DNA from: Paenibacillus glycinis
Lineage (GTDB): Bacteria > Bacillota > Bacilli > Paenibacillales > Paenibacillaceae
Assembly (NCBI RefSeq): GCF_009909185.1
Contig: NZ_JAAAMV010000032.1
Location: 50,891 to 114,890 of the forward strand
Reading direction: 5' to 3'
Length of the DNA: 64,000 nt
Shown here in pieces: positions 24,307 to 34,075 of the stretch. Both the position numbers and the translations under genes were made by a program. The notes beneath the pieces are model-generated. The model was not told where the DNA came from, did no database searches, and was given only the letters and a program-made list of their open reading frames with translations. Position 1 is the stretch's first letter. Each line of letters opens with the position of its first letter.

Positions 24307-25251
24307 ATGAAAGCGGTTTTAGCACAAGACTACGCTTCAAAAAAGAAGGAAAACAAATTTCTACCCAACATCAAAAGAGACAAATGGTTATACGCTCTCT
24401 TGCTGCTGCCCTTTGCATATATCCTGATCTTCCGATATGCCCCGATATACGGCATCGTTATGGCATTCCAGGATTACAACATTTTTGCGGGCATCAAGGG
24501 GAGCGAGTGGGTTGGGATGGACGTGTTCCGGTTCATCTTCCAGCAGGACAGCTTCTACCGCGCGCTTAAGAATACGCTGCTTCTGAATGTGTATGACTTG
24601 ATCGCGGGCTTCCCGGCGCCTATTATACTAGCGGTACTGCTCAATGAAGTGAGAGCGGCAAAATTCAAGAAAATGACGCAAACGGTGTTGTATCTGCCTC
24701 ACTTTTTGTCCTGGGTTATTATAGGCGGCATGGTCTATCTGATGTTCTCCAATAGCGGGATGGTCAACTCGTTCCTGGCCGACCTCGGCCTTGCAAAAAT
24801 CGAGTTTCTGTCGCAGAAGGTACCTTGGTTAACGACGTATATCTCCGTTGGCGTATGGCAGCAGATCGGCTGGGGTACGATCATCTACCTGGCGGCCATG
24901 ACGGGAATCAATAAAGAATTGTATGAAGCCTCCGATATTGACGGCTGCAGCAGACTTCGCAAAGTATGGCATATTACGTTGCCCGGCATGAAATCGACGA
25001 TTAATATTTTGCTGATTCTCCAGATTGGCAGGATGGTGTCCATCGGCTTCGATCGACCGTTCGTAATGGGCAATTCATTAGTGAACGACTACTCCGACGT
25101 TATCAGTACTTTCGTATACAGAGTCGGCATTAGTTCGGGGGATTTCGCCCAGGCAACCGCGGTAGGATTGTTCCAATCCGTCGTTGGCTTGATTCTGCTG
25201 ATCGGCGCCAACTATATCGCGAAGAAATTAGGTGAGGATGGGATATGGTGA
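24307..25251 (+). CDS. Sugar ABC transporter permease, LplB type
   Basis: A 314-residue six-span permease. It has the LplB-like opening 'LYALLLLPFAYILIFRYAPIYGIVMAFQDY' (split here as one membrane segment plus exit) and the EAA loop 'LYEASDIDGCSRLRKVWHIT'. The end is 'GLILLIGANYIAKKLGEDGIW'. The ATG at 24307 is preferred; the one at 24298 touches the GGAGGG ribosome site. It overlaps the next permease gene by 7 nt. With that gene and the lipoprotein at 26253 it forms a complex-carbohydrate importer. The ATPase is missing, as is usual for this class. Confidence 0.93.
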   Translation: MKAVLAQDYASKKKENKFLPNIKRDKWLYALLLLPFAYILIFRYAPIYGIVMAFQDYNIFAGIKGSEWVGMDVFRFIFQQDSFYRALKNTLLLNVYDLIAGFPAPIILAVLLNEVRAAKFKKMTQTVLYLPHFLSWVIIGGMVYLMFSNSGMVNSFLADLGLAKIEFLSQKVPWLTTYISVGVWQQIGWGTIIYLAAMTGINKELYEASDIDGCSRLRKVWHITLPGMKSTINILLILQIGRMVSIGFDRPFVMGNSLVNDYSDVISTFVYRVGISSGDFAQATAVGLFQSVVGLILLIGANYIAKKLGEDGIW

Positions 25252-26141
25252 GCATGGCGAGCAGCTTGGGCAAAAAGAAAAAAACGAGCGTGGCGGATAT
25301 TGTCATTATCGTATTTATCGTGGCTTTATCGTTCACGTGCATCGTTCCGTTCCTCTATATGATTGCGCTTTCCTTAAGCTCCAACGAAGCGATTATTTCT
25401 CAAAAGGTAGGGTTGTGGCCGGTAGGCTTCACGCTGGAAACGTACAAAACGATCTTAAGCGACGCGGAGATGCTGTATACGCTTGGTTACAGTATTCTGC
25501 TTACGGTATTTTACACCGTGGTGTGTATGTTCCTCACCATTTGCGGAGCGTATCCATTAACGAAAAAAAGGCTGATGGGAAGAAACTTTATGCTGTCCGC
25601 GCTAGTCTTCACGATGTACTTCAGCGGCGGTTTGATTCCCTCTTATATATTGGTTAAAAACCTCGGGATGATGAATACGGTTTGGAGTTTGGTGCTGCCG
25701 GGCGCCATGAGCGTGTTTAACTTAATCATCCTGAAGACGTTCTTCACCAGCCTTCCGGAAAGCCTGGAAGAATCGGCCGCGATCGACGGCTGCACGGATT
25801 TGGGCATTCTGATGAAAATCGTGCTTCCATTGTCGCTGCCCTCTATCGCCACGTTGAGTTTATTTTATGCGGTGGACAGATGGAACGGATTCCAGGATGC
25901 GCTGTTCTACATCACGGACAAGAATCTGTATCCGATGCAGATGAAGCTGTACCAGATCATCTCGGCCAATCAGCAGCTGGACAGCCAACAAGGCGGAGAA
26001 GGCAGCGCCGGCTCCTTTATCGTGCCGGAGTCGCTGAAGGCGGCCAGCGTTATGTTTACGACCATCCCGATCCTGCTCATCTATCCCAAGCTGCAGAAGT
26101 ATTTCGTAGACGGCGTGATGACGGGAGCTATTAAGGGCTGA
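25245..26141 (+). CDS. Carbohydrate ABC transporter permease, YtcP/LplC type
   Basis: A 298-residue six-span permease. The N terminus carries 'FTCIVPFLYMIALSLSSNEAI', the EAA loop is 'SLEESAAIDGCTDLGILMKIVLPLSLPSI', and the typical end is 'PKLQKYFVDGVMTGAIKG'. It overlaps the LplB-type gene by 7 nt and is followed after 111 nt by the binding lipoprotein, so all three form one operon. Confidence 0.93.
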   Translation: MVSMASSLGKKKKTSVADIVIIVFIVALSFTCIVPFLYMIALSLSSNEAIISQKVGLWPVGFTLETYKTILSDAEMLYTLGYSILLTVFYTVVCMFLTICGAYPLTKKRLMGRNFMLSALVFTMYFSGGLIPSYILVKNLGMMNTVWSLVLPGAMSVFNLIILKTFFTSLPESLEESAAIDGCTDLGILMKIVLPLSLPSIATLSLFYAVDRWNGFQDALFYITDKNLYPMQMKLYQIISANQQLDSQQGGEGSAGSFIVPESLKAASVMFTTIPILLIYPKLQKYFVDGVMTGAIKG

Positions 26142-26252
26142 TAAGGATAAAGAGCGGATTGAAAGGGGTGATTCCGGGCTGAGCTGGTGGATGTAAAGAG
26201 GATTCGCGGTAGGATTCATTTCAATATCTATCATTTGAAAGGGTGGTTTTAA

Positions 26253-27857
26253 GTGAATACAGGTACAAAGAAAAAAGCAGCCATTCTGCTAAGCACAGCG
26301 TTACTGGCCGGCGTTATGGCAGGATGCGGCGGAAATAACGGCAACAACGAACCAGCGGCATCAAGCGGCGAATCTCCGGCAGCGGAAGCAACTTCCGGTC
26401 CGGTAGAAACCTTGACGGTAGAAGTGTTCGACAGAGGGATTCAGGGTCAGCCGGACTTGAATAACAACACGTGGACCAAGTACGTCAACGAGAAATTCGG
26501 CAAGCCTAATCATGCCGTCGTAAAATACGTTACGGTCCCTCGATCCCAAGAAGTCGACAAGCTTAACGTGTTGATGGCTGCCAACGAAGCGCCGGATATT
26601 TCCTTCACGTATGACGGCACGACCGTAACCCGTTTTGCCAAAACCAACGGCCTATATACGCTGGACGAATTGCTCGAGAAGCACGGCCAGCAATTGAAAG
26701 CTTATCTAGGCGATACCGTTCTTGACTATGGGAAATACGAGGGCAAACAAGTCTCCATCCCGGCGAAGCGGACGTTGCTTGCCTGGAACGGATTGTTTAT
26801 CCGCAAAGATTGGCTCGATAAGCTGGGAATGTCCGTTCCGACGAATAAGGACGAATTGTACGATACGCTCGTTGCCTTCCGCGACAAGAACCCTGGCAAC
26901 GTAAATGGCGTCATTCCGTGGGCGACTGCGGCTTCCGGCATGAACTACACGTTTGGCAACCTGGTTCCATCCTTCTGGGGCCCCATGTCGGAGGAAGAAT
27001 TCGTTACCACCACCAACTGGCTGAAGCCCGGCAACAAGGACGCGTATAAATGGCTCAACAAGCTGTACTCGGAAAAACTGATCAGCCCCGACTTCGCATT
27101 GGACAAAACGGCTAAGCAAGCGGATGCCGACGTCACGAACGGCAAGGTAGGCTTCTATGGGGCCAACTGGGATTATCCGATGGTGCAAAAAATTCGCGAG
27201 CCGCTGAAACAAAATGCGCCGGATGCGAACTATGTTCCTATCGATGCCTTCAAGAACGCGGACGGGAAATATATAAAAGAGACGTATAATGAAAACGGAC
27301 TTTTCTCCTTCATTCCGAGAAGCAGCAAACATGCGGAGCTGGCCATGAAGTATCTGAACTGGATGGCTGATCCGGAAGTATTGTTCTTCCTGCAGTTCGG
27401 CGAAGAAGGCGTCAACCACACCATGGTGGACGGCATCCCGCAAGGGATTCCGCAAACCGGCGAAAATATGCAGATGAGCAATCTCAATCTGGATTATACG
27501 CTGGTCGTAAACGGCGCGGAGCTGGGCGACACCGAGAAGAATGTCAAGACGTACGCGGCAGCCTTGGCAACCGGAGATAAGGCCTATGAGAAATTGGCCG
27601 TCGATTCTTACAAGATCAATACGACAGACGGCTTTACCGCCTTCTACTATGGGGTTCCGAACGAAGCCAGCATCAAATACGGCAAAACGCTGGGTGATAT
27701 GAACAAGCAAATGACGGATAGGCTGATCGTTGCCAAGCCGGCAGAATTCGACGCCTTGTATGACAAGCTCGTGAAAGAATATATGGACGCTGGCGGCAAA
27801 GCCGTTCAAGACGAGAACGTCAAGCAGTACGAAGAAATAAAAGCGGGCAGCAAGTAA
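26253..27857 (+). CDS. Extracellular solute-binding lipoprotein (LplA/YtcQ-like)
   Basis: A 534-residue lipoprotein. The signal and lipobox 'LLAGVMAGC' put the acylated Cys at about residue 25. A short Gly/Asn/Ser/Glu linker follows, then a two-lobed binding domain of the large oligosaccharide type ('VPRSQEVDKLNVLMAANEAPD', 'KYLNWMADPEVLFFLQFGEEG'). GTG start at 26253 behind AAAGGGTGG. It is the third gene of the importer operon and is followed by a strong terminator that separates it from the two-component genes. The ligand is probably an oligosaccharide released outside the cell; its identity is unknown. Confidence 0.93.
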   Translation: MNTGTKKKAAILLSTALLAGVMAGCGGNNGNNEPAASSGESPAAEATSGPVETLTVEVFDRGIQGQPDLNNNTWTKYVNEKFGKPNHAVVKYVTVPRSQEVDKLNVLMAANEAPDISFTYDGTTVTRFAKTNGLYTLDELLEKHGQQLKAYLGDTVLDYGKYEGKQVSIPAKRTLLAWNGLFIRKDWLDKLGMSVPTNKDELYDTLVAFRDKNPGNVNGVIPWATAASGMNYTFGNLVPSFWGPMSEEEFVTTTNWLKPGNKDAYKWLNKLYSEKLISPDFALDKTAKQADADVTNGKVGFYGANWDYPMVQKIREPLKQNAPDANYVPIDAFKNADGKYIKETYNENGLFSFIPRSSKHAELAMKYLNWMADPEVLFFLQFGEEGVNHTMVDGIPQGIPQTGENMQMSNLNLDYTLVVNGAELGDTEKNVKTYAAALATGDKAYEKLAVDSYKINTTDGFTAFYYGVPNEASIKYGKTLGDMNKQMTDRLIVAKPAEFDALYDKLVKEYMDAGGKAVQDENVKQYEEIKAGSK

Positions 27858-27866
27858 GTCGTCAGA

Positions 27867-27907
27867 TACGGATAAACCATCGTACGCCATGGTTTATCCG
27901 TATTTTG
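27867..27907 (+). terminator. Terminator between importer operon and YesN gene
   Basis: A perfect 15-bp stem, ATACGGATAAACCAT (27867-27881) with ATGGTTTATCCGTAT (27890-27904), and an 8-nt loop are followed by a short T-run. Confidence 0.88.
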
Positions 27908-27972
27908 AATTGCTATTGCCGGGAAGCTCTGCTATTATTCGATAGAAATTCATATGTTCGGGGGGGATACCC

Positions 27973-29412
27973 GTGCACAAGGTCATGATCGTAGATGATG
28001 AGTCGTGGGCGATTCGAGGAATCCGCAACGCCTTTGACTGGGAGAACAACGGTTTTGAAATCATCGGCCAATTTACAAGCGCTTACAATGCGTGGGATGC
28101 GATCCTGACGGAAAAACCCGACTTGGTAGTTACGGATATCCGGATGCCGGACATTTCCGGACTCGATCTTATGCAGAGGGCCAAAGCGCATGAATTGGAC
28201 ACGGAGTTTGTCGTCGTAAGCGGATATGCGGAATTTAAATACGCGCAGGAAGCGCTGCGCTACGGCGCGCTTAATTATTTCCTGAAGCCTCTGGACGTAG
28301 ATCTGGCAGATTCGTTCATTGCGGAGCTTGCCAAGCATTTCTCCAAAAGAAGTGCGGCGCGCAATCAACTTCTCCTGGATGCGCTTACCTCTCCCAATGA
28401 GGAAGAGATCAAACGTTATCTGCCTCTTCCCGAAGGTGCGGATGAATGGTACTACCAAGTGCTCGCCATCGATTTCGAAGGCGACAATCCGGATTTCAGA
28501 AAGCTGCTCTCTTTGGAAGGAAAGCCTGTTACGGCTATGGAAGTTGAAGCCGGAACGAATAAAAAGTTGATCGTTCTGATGACGGAGCATAAAGCTTGTT
28601 TGGTCTGGGATGAATTGGTTTTGAAAAATACCGGCCTGAATACGGTGGGCATCAGCAGCGTTTCCAGCCAGCTCGCGCATATGAACAAGCTGATTAAAGA
28701 AGCGGATCTGTCCTCTTCCCAGGCTTTTCTGGACGAAGGCGCGAGGGTCGTTCATTACGAGCCGAAGGTTCAATTGGTGAAACCGTGTATCGATGAGATT
28801 CATCGGATCATACAGGGGAACCGACTTAGCGACTTGGATGCGTACATCAACGGGCTGCAGGCTTACTTCAAGGATCGGCAGCTTGGCATGAGCGAGGTTG
28901 TTTACTTATGGAATCAGGCCGTCGGGATCCTGATCAACGCTTATGCGGAGGAATTGAAAGACATGGAGATGGATTTCCTTAATTATGCCGAGATTAAGGA
29001 ACGGTTCGAGCACTTCGAATCGTTATGCGGCTTTCTGCATGACGTTCTCGCCTCCATCACGCAAGGGAACAACCGCTCTTTGCACGAAGGAGACATCTTG
29101 TCTTGCTTCAATAAGATGGTCGCCTATATCGACGGCCACTATGAACAGAAATTGTATTTGAAAGAGTTGTCCGCCCAGTTTTACATTAACCAAGTGTATT
29201 GCTGTCAATTGTTCAAGAAAAATCTCGGCAAAACCTTCTCCGAATACGTGTCGGAGCTCCGAATCAAGAAAGCCCGCGAGCTATTGAAGAAAACCGATTT
29301 GTCGATCGAGGAGATCGCCATTCGGACCGGGTATGCGGAATATTACTATTTTAATAAAGTGTTCAAGAAGCATTGCGGGATCACCCCTTCAAAATTCAGA
29401 AAAAGCAGTTAA
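27973..29412 (+). CDS. YesN-type response regulator (CheY receiver + AraC HTH)
   Basis: A 479-residue regulator. The receiver domain is at about 1-120 with 'VDDESWAIRGI', phosphoacceptor Asp55 ('LVVTDIRMPDISGLD') and Lys in 'FLKPLD'. A variable central region of about 240 residues follows, then a C-terminal AraC/XylS double helix-turn-helix at about 380-478 ('LYLKELSAQFYINQVYCCQL', 'SIEEIAIRTGYAEYYYFNKV', 'GITPSKFRKS'). It starts at GTG 27973 behind a G-rich GGGGGG site. It is paired with the kinase gene 21 nt downstream and probably activates the importer operon upstream and the GH43 or debranching-type enzyme genes nearby. Confidence 0.93.
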   Translation: MHKVMIVDDESWAIRGIRNAFDWENNGFEIIGQFTSAYNAWDAILTEKPDLVVTDIRMPDISGLDLMQRAKAHELDTEFVVVSGYAEFKYAQEALRYGALNYFLKPLDVDLADSFIAELAKHFSKRSAARNQLLLDALTSPNEEEIKRYLPLPEGADEWYYQVLAIDFEGDNPDFRKLLSLEGKPVTAMEVEAGTNKKLIVLMTEHKACLVWDELVLKNTGLNTVGISSVSSQLAHMNKLIKEADLSSSQAFLDEGARVVHYEPKVQLVKPCIDEIHRIIQGNRLSDLDAYINGLQAYFKDRQLGMSEVVYLWNQAVGILINAYAEELKDMEMDFLNYAEIKERFEHFESLCGFLHDVLASITQGNNRSLHEGDILSCFNKMVAYIDGHYEQKLYLKELSAQFYINQVYCCQLFKKNLGKTFSEYVSELRIKKARELLKKTDLSIEEIAIRTGYAEYYYFNKVFKKHCGITPSKFRKSS

Positions 29413-29433
29413 CGATGAACGGAGCGGCAGGCC

Positions 29434-31245
29434 ATGAAGACCAGTAGACTGAAATTAAAACATCAGATATGGCTTATCTTTTTTTTCGCTATCGTTATAT
29501 TTACAGCTATGGTGTTGTATTTCTTTTATAGCTTTTCTCATCTCACCCAGAATAGGGCTGCCAATTTCGGGAACCAAATGATCGAGCAAACGCGAAGCAA
29601 GATCGATACCGTCTTTCATGATATCCGGGTCAGCACCGGCATTGCGGTCAACAGCAGACTGATTCAGGAATATACCGTCGTGGATGATGATTACAAGAGG
29701 GCGTTCGATAGCGGTAATTATGCACTGGATCTCATGGATTATATGAGATCCTTTAATTCGTATGTGAGCGGCATCGTCATTGACGACGTTCGCGGGAAGC
29801 AGCTTTACAGCCTGGATTCCTCGGGCGGGGATATTTTCTTTCTCAAACGTTACGACAGCTTCATTCGAACGTATAAGAAGGACCCTTCGCTTCGGGAAAT
29901 GGGGCAGTTCACCACGACGTTAAAAGACGATAACGGCGGATCGGAACAGTTTTTTTATATCGAACCGATCGTCGAATCGATAGGGGGAATCCATTTCTCC
30001 GAAATAACGGGTTACTTCACCATCATGGTCAATATGGACAAGCTGCAGGGGCTTGTGGAAAACACGGAATTGACGCCGCGCTCCACGTTGTACATTCTGG
30101 ACAGCCGGGACGAGGTCATTGCTTCCACGAATGCGAAAGCTCGCGGCACGTTGTTCAAGGATGTATTGTCTATGGATAAGGACAATCTGCTTAACGGCGT
30201 GAAGACAACCATCGACGGAGAACGAATTCTCGTTCAGGTTAAAGGTTTGGAGCAGGCGGACGGGTGGCGGATCGTGAGTATGATACCGGTTCGCGAATTG
30301 ACTTCGGACATGAACCCCATGCGGAAAGTCAGCATTATCGTGGGGATTGGCATAATTCTCATTTTGATCATCATGGGCATTTTCTTCATGAACAGCCTGA
30401 TGAAGCCGGCGATGGGGCTTGTTTTGGATATGAAACGGGTAGGGGGAAGGGACAGGAGCTTCCGGATTAAAGTCCGGTCTACCAATGAAGTAGGGTCGCT
30501 TGCCCGAGACATCAATCGGATGATGGACGAGATGGAGGAAATGACCAGGGATAAGTTGAATACCCAAGCCAGATTGTACAAATCCGAGCTCAGTCAGAAG
30601 CAGGCGGAGTTTTCCGCCCTGCAGAGCCAGATCAACCCGCATTTCCTGTATAATACGCTGAATTGCATCAGCAGCATCGGATTGGATTACGGAAGCAGGG
30701 AAATTGCGCAAATGACGTCATCCATGTCCAAGATTTTCAGGTACAGCATCAAACAAGACGAGCTTGTACGGATCAAGGAAGAAGTAGACTGTATTCAGGC
30801 CTATATGAAGATTATCTCCATTCGTTACGAGAATAAATTCGATATGAACATCGATGTCGAAGAGGGCCTGCTCGAGATGAGCACCCCAAAAATGATTCTC
30901 CAGCCTATCGTAGAGAACGCCGTCTATCATGGGCTCGAGCGGATGGACCAAGGGGGGAGGCTCGAGGTTGCCGGGCGCATGGATGCGCAGGGAGATGCGT
31001 GCTTCTGTATCCGAGATACCGGGAAAGGAATGGAGCCGGAGGCGCTGGCCGCTTTGCAGGCCAAGCTGGACATGGAGTATCCGGAACGCGCGTTAGACGG
31101 CCAATCGTCGCAGAGCATTGGACTTACCAATATTCACAATCGGCTCCGGCTGCTTTTTGGAGAGCGGTACGGGATTACGATTGAAAGCCGGATCGATCAT
31201 GGGACGACCGTGACCGTGAAGATTCCGGCATTGGCCGAATCCTGA
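29434..31245 (+). CDS. YesM-type sensor histidine kinase
   Basis: A 603-residue membrane kinase. TM1 is at about 14-33, an extracellular Cache-like sensor of about 260 residues follows, and TM2 is at about 297-320. HAMP comes next ('RVGGRDRSFRIKVRSTNEVG'), then the His_kinase domain with His403 ('LQSQINPHFLYNTLNCISS') and HATPase_c ('PIVENAVYHGLERMDQGG', 'GKGMEPEA', 'SIGLTNIHNRLRLLFG'). It senses an extracellular sugar signal and acts on the YesN-type regulator just upstream. Its last 71 nt overlap the 3' end of the convergent glycosidase gene, so the two transcripts are antisense to each other there. Confidence 0.93.
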   Translation: MKTSRLKLKHQIWLIFFFAIVIFTAMVLYFFYSFSHLTQNRAANFGNQMIEQTRSKIDTVFHDIRVSTGIAVNSRLIQEYTVVDDDYKRAFDSGNYALDLMDYMRSFNSYVSGIVIDDVRGKQLYSLDSSGGDIFFLKRYDSFIRTYKKDPSLREMGQFTTTLKDDNGGSEQFFYIEPIVESIGGIHFSEITGYFTIMVNMDKLQGLVENTELTPRSTLYILDSRDEVIASTNAKARGTLFKDVLSMDKDNLLNGVKTTIDGERILVQVKGLEQADGWRIVSMIPVRELTSDMNPMRKVSIIVGIGIILILIIMGIFFMNSLMKPAMGLVLDMKRVGGRDRSFRIKVRSTNEVGSLARDINRMMDEMEEMTRDKLNTQARLYKSELSQKQAEFSALQSQINPHFLYNTLNCISSIGLDYGSREIAQMTSSMSKIFRYSIKQDELVRIKEEVDCIQAYMKIISIRYENKFDMNIDVEEGLLEMSTPKMILQPIVENAVYHGLERMDQGGRLEVAGRMDAQGDACFCIRDTGKGMEPEALAALQAKLDMEYPERALDGQSSQSIGLTNIHNRLRLLFGERYGITIESRIDHGTTVTVKIPALAES

Positions 31246-33928
31246 ATGACGCATGCGGCAAGCAGTTGCTGATGATGAGCTCCACGCCTCCGCCAGGATG
31301 ACAGGAGCATACTACGTCGCATCCCGTACCGGCAGCCTCGTATGACAGGCCTTCGGCCAGATTGACCCTGATATGAAAGGGCTGATCGGCCTGTCCGGCA
31401 TAATGAAATTCCGAGTCGTATTCCGTGTAGTCAGGCTTGCAATGTTGCCGAAGCATCCAGACGTTAAAGCCTGTCGTGACCTTGCCCAATTCATAATAGG
31501 CCGCAAACCAATTAATCACAGGGGCCGATAACCCGCCGAAATGATGCCAGCCAGCCCCCCTACCCGATTGCACGATAAAATGCTCGTAACAGTTGTAAGT
31601 GGCTTCGGTCTCGCGTTTCCATAATTCCAAAGCCGTGTTTGCAATTCGGTAAGCGAGGTCCGGGTAACCGTAATCAAACATGGTTTTCCAGAAAAACCAT
31701 TGATGGGGCATCCAGACCGCACCGTTCCAATAGCCGTCTGCCCGATAATAAGGGGCGCTTTGATCGACGGTGGATAAGCCGATCGGCGTCCAGAAACGTT
31801 GTTCATCAAACAAGGCGTCAATGAGACGCCGAGTGCGTTCTTTATCGCAGACGCCTGCCAGAAGCGGGTATAGGCCGTCCAATCCGCGATTGTAATTCGC
31901 TTCGGAGCCGTGGCGCAGGAGCCCTTCGTATTCTCCTTCTTCATTATGCAGCACATAGCCGTAACAGCCGGCTTCCTCATCCCAGGCATAAGCGTTGAGG
32001 GCATCGCTCCATCTTCGGATGTCCTTGTCGTATTCCTCGGTATCCAATTGCCGATTATCGGATGCTGCCGCCGCCATCCTGAGGATTTTGGCGATTCGAA
32101 TGAGCTGACTCGTCGTAATGACGGGAGCGGCTTTAGGTTCTAATTTTAGCTCATGCACGTGTTTCTGAGGAGGGTAATCATCCCAACCCCCGGAGTTATA
32201 GAAATAATCCCAGGTTTGAAGCAGTCCGGTTTGAAATACGTCCGTCGTGGAACCATTGATTTTGCCTGCGAGGAATAAGTAGTATTGCCGTAATCTCGGG
32301 TAGAAATAGTTCAGGAACTCGGGAGATTGCTTGCGGTTCCACAGCTCCTGGAACAAATAATGCTGCACGGGAACCGGGCTGCCGTGATGAATAAAAGCCG
32401 CTTCAGGATCTCCCGGCTCCGTCATATAAGCATTCAAGCAATCGATGGCCCGGCTGTCATCGAGATCGGCGAAGCCAAGTCCGATAAACCCGGAATCCCA
32501 TGTGTACAGGGAATCCCACCATCTCCCGGGGGTGTTGTGGCGAATGAACGTACGCTTGGTATAGACCGGGAAAACCGTATTGGTCAGCAAGGTTGCCCGC
32601 ATGAGCTGCTGGCTGAAGGCATAACGGTCGCCCGCAGCATAAGCAGGAGGAGACTCCAGCTTCCGGCGTTCCGCTAGATAAACAGACTCGCAGCTGCCGG
32701 CATCCAACGCAAAGCTTGCCAGTCGGGCATGTACTTCTTCCAAAGTCCCGCCGCACACCATGCCGTGAAGAATAAGAGAGGATGCCGGGTTTAGGGCAAT
32801 CGGACGCATAAATACATTCGTATAATGTCCTTTTCCGTTGCCATGCAAAATCGGACTCACATGTTCGTGCACCGTATGGCGGGCGAAGTGATCCAGCTCG
32901 TCGCTTAGGAACTGTCTGATCTCCGCGCCGGGATAATTCCACGACAAGCCGTAATAGCAGGGACTATCCGGATAATGAAGAATCAGGCTTCCGGGAATGG
33001 GCCCTTCCATCAGTTCCGGCTTGATGCGCCAAGGGAGATCCACGAACGCGGCCGCTTTGGAAGTCTGCTGCTCGACAAGCGTAAAGCCGTCAAGTACAAG
33101 CGGGTTAACGCTCCGCGCGCGTAGACTGACGGCAACTTTGCCTGCAGGCAAGCTCCCAATATGGATTTCCGATAACGTTAAGCTGCCCGATGGTTCCATT
33201 TGAAGCCGGTACTCGTACTCCCCGATTCGCAGCTCGAGCTCCGCGCCCCGTACGGCTTGACCGCGCAGCAGGAAGACGGCGTCCTTCAGAGAGGTCTCGA
33301 CGTTGATCTCGTAGCGGAGCAGATCTCCGGCCTCCGTTCCGAACGGGGAGCCGATTGCCGATCCTCCCGTAAAATGCTGTCCGCGAATTTCTCCGCGCGA
33401 CAATCCGTCGTACACCAGCCCGTTTGCAGGCCGCGGCTTGGCAAAGGTCAATTCCTTATAATCCAGCGCATCTACCCACTTGGCTCCATACGGAAGCCGC
33501 GCTTCCGCGAAGATTTGGACTTCGCCGTGTCCCGGCAGCCGGGGGGGCTGGAGCGAAGCCATGGCGTGAAGCACCAGATTTTGCGGTTGCTCCGTTTGAT
33601 TGGCGAAGTTCACTCGGATAAGCCGACTCTGCTCATCGATCCGGCTGAACGCTATATCCGCGTAAACGCGGTCCTTCCATTCCAGCTCATGGCGGTGGGA
33701 GAAATGGCTGAAATCCGGCGAAGCCTCCCAGGGATGATAGCCGGATTCCCATAAAACATTCGGAATGTCTATTTTTCTTCGATAGAATCCCGGCATGAAG
33801 CTTAAATCAAAACGAACGCCTTTCGAGGGATCGTTAATATGGGAGATGCCTATATATTGCTTGGCATAAGGTCCCCAGGAAGGTAAATTCAGGTCATGAT
33901 TACGGGAAAGACGCTGATCGTCACTCAT
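31175..33928 (-). CDS. Large glycoside hydrolase, MGH1/GH63-like (alpha/alpha)6 barrel
   Basis: A 917-residue cytoplasmic protein without signal peptide. The N-terminal half (about 1-400) is beta-rich ('WGPYAKQYIGISHINDPSKG'). The C-terminal half (about 430-880) resembles trehalase/GH63-type toroids: 'GRWWDSLYTWDSGFIGLG', 'QTWDYFYNSGGWDDYPPQ', 'NRGLDGLYPLLAGV', 'YWNGAVWMPHQWFFWKT' and 'TYNCYEHF'. Acidic residues in 'WDSGF' and 'YEHF' are candidate catalytic groups. AAGGAG lies 10 nt before the ATG. It sits between the YesMN-importer block and a divergent AraC gene, so it may hydrolyse imported oligosaccharides. The exact GH family and linkage are uncertain. Confidence 0.8.
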   Translation of the reverse strand: MSDDQRLSRNHDLNLPSWGPYAKQYIGISHINDPSKGVRFDLSFMPGFYRRKIDIPNVLWESGYHPWEASPDFSHFSHRHELEWKDRVYADIAFSRIDEQSRLIRVNFANQTEQPQNLVLHAMASLQPPRLPGHGEVQIFAEARLPYGAKWVDALDYKELTFAKPRPANGLVYDGLSRGEIRGQHFTGGSAIGSPFGTEAGDLLRYEINVETSLKDAVFLLRGQAVRGAELELRIGEYEYRLQMEPSGSLTLSEIHIGSLPAGKVAVSLRARSVNPLVLDGFTLVEQQTSKAAAFVDLPWRIKPELMEGPIPGSLILHYPDSPCYYGLSWNYPGAEIRQFLSDELDHFARHTVHEHVSPILHGNGKGHYTNVFMRPIALNPASSLILHGMVCGGTLEEVHARLASFALDAGSCESVYLAERRKLESPPAYAAGDRYAFSQQLMRATLLTNTVFPVYTKRTFIRHNTPGRWWDSLYTWDSGFIGLGFADLDDSRAIDCLNAYMTEPGDPEAAFIHHGSPVPVQHYLFQELWNRKQSPEFLNYFYPRLRQYYLFLAGKINGSTTDVFQTGLLQTWDYFYNSGGWDDYPPQKHVHELKLEPKAAPVITTSQLIRIAKILRMAAAASDNRQLDTEEYDKDIRRWSDALNAYAWDEEAGCYGYVLHNEEGEYEGLLRHGSEANYNRGLDGLYPLLAGVCDKERTRRLIDALFDEQRFWTPIGLSTVDQSAPYYRADGYWNGAVWMPHQWFFWKTMFDYGYPDLAYRIANTALELWKRETEATYNCYEHFIVQSGRGAGWHHFGGLSAPVINWFAAYYELGKVTTGFNVWMLRQHCKPDYTEYDSEFHYAGQADQPFHIRVNLAEGLSYEAAGTGCDVVCSCHPGGGVELIISNCLPHASFRIRPMPESSRSRSSHDRSGFQS

Positions 33929-34017
33929 GTTCGGACGGCTCCTTCGGGTTTTGGCATTTTCTCACTATTGTAAAGTCATGCCCCTGAAAAAGCCTCTTGA
34001 TTGCCGATCCGTTTGTC

Positions 34018-34046
34018 TTGAAAACGGACATTCATGGCGCGATAAA
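34018..34046 (+). promoter_or_regulatory. Sigma-A-like promoter of the cupin/AraC regulator gene
   Basis: TTGAAA (34018-34023) and GATAAA (34041-34046) are separated by 17 bp, 30 nt ahead of the start codon. The ribosome site TTGGAGG follows. Confidence 0.45.
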
Positions 34047-34075
34047 AGCACGATAGCCAATTTGGAGGCAGGAAA

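Noticed and set aside
26706..27890. 394-codon antisense frame opposite the first importer lipoprotein
   Set aside because: Shadow of a well-supported gene; His/Arg/Phe-rich composition and no motif.
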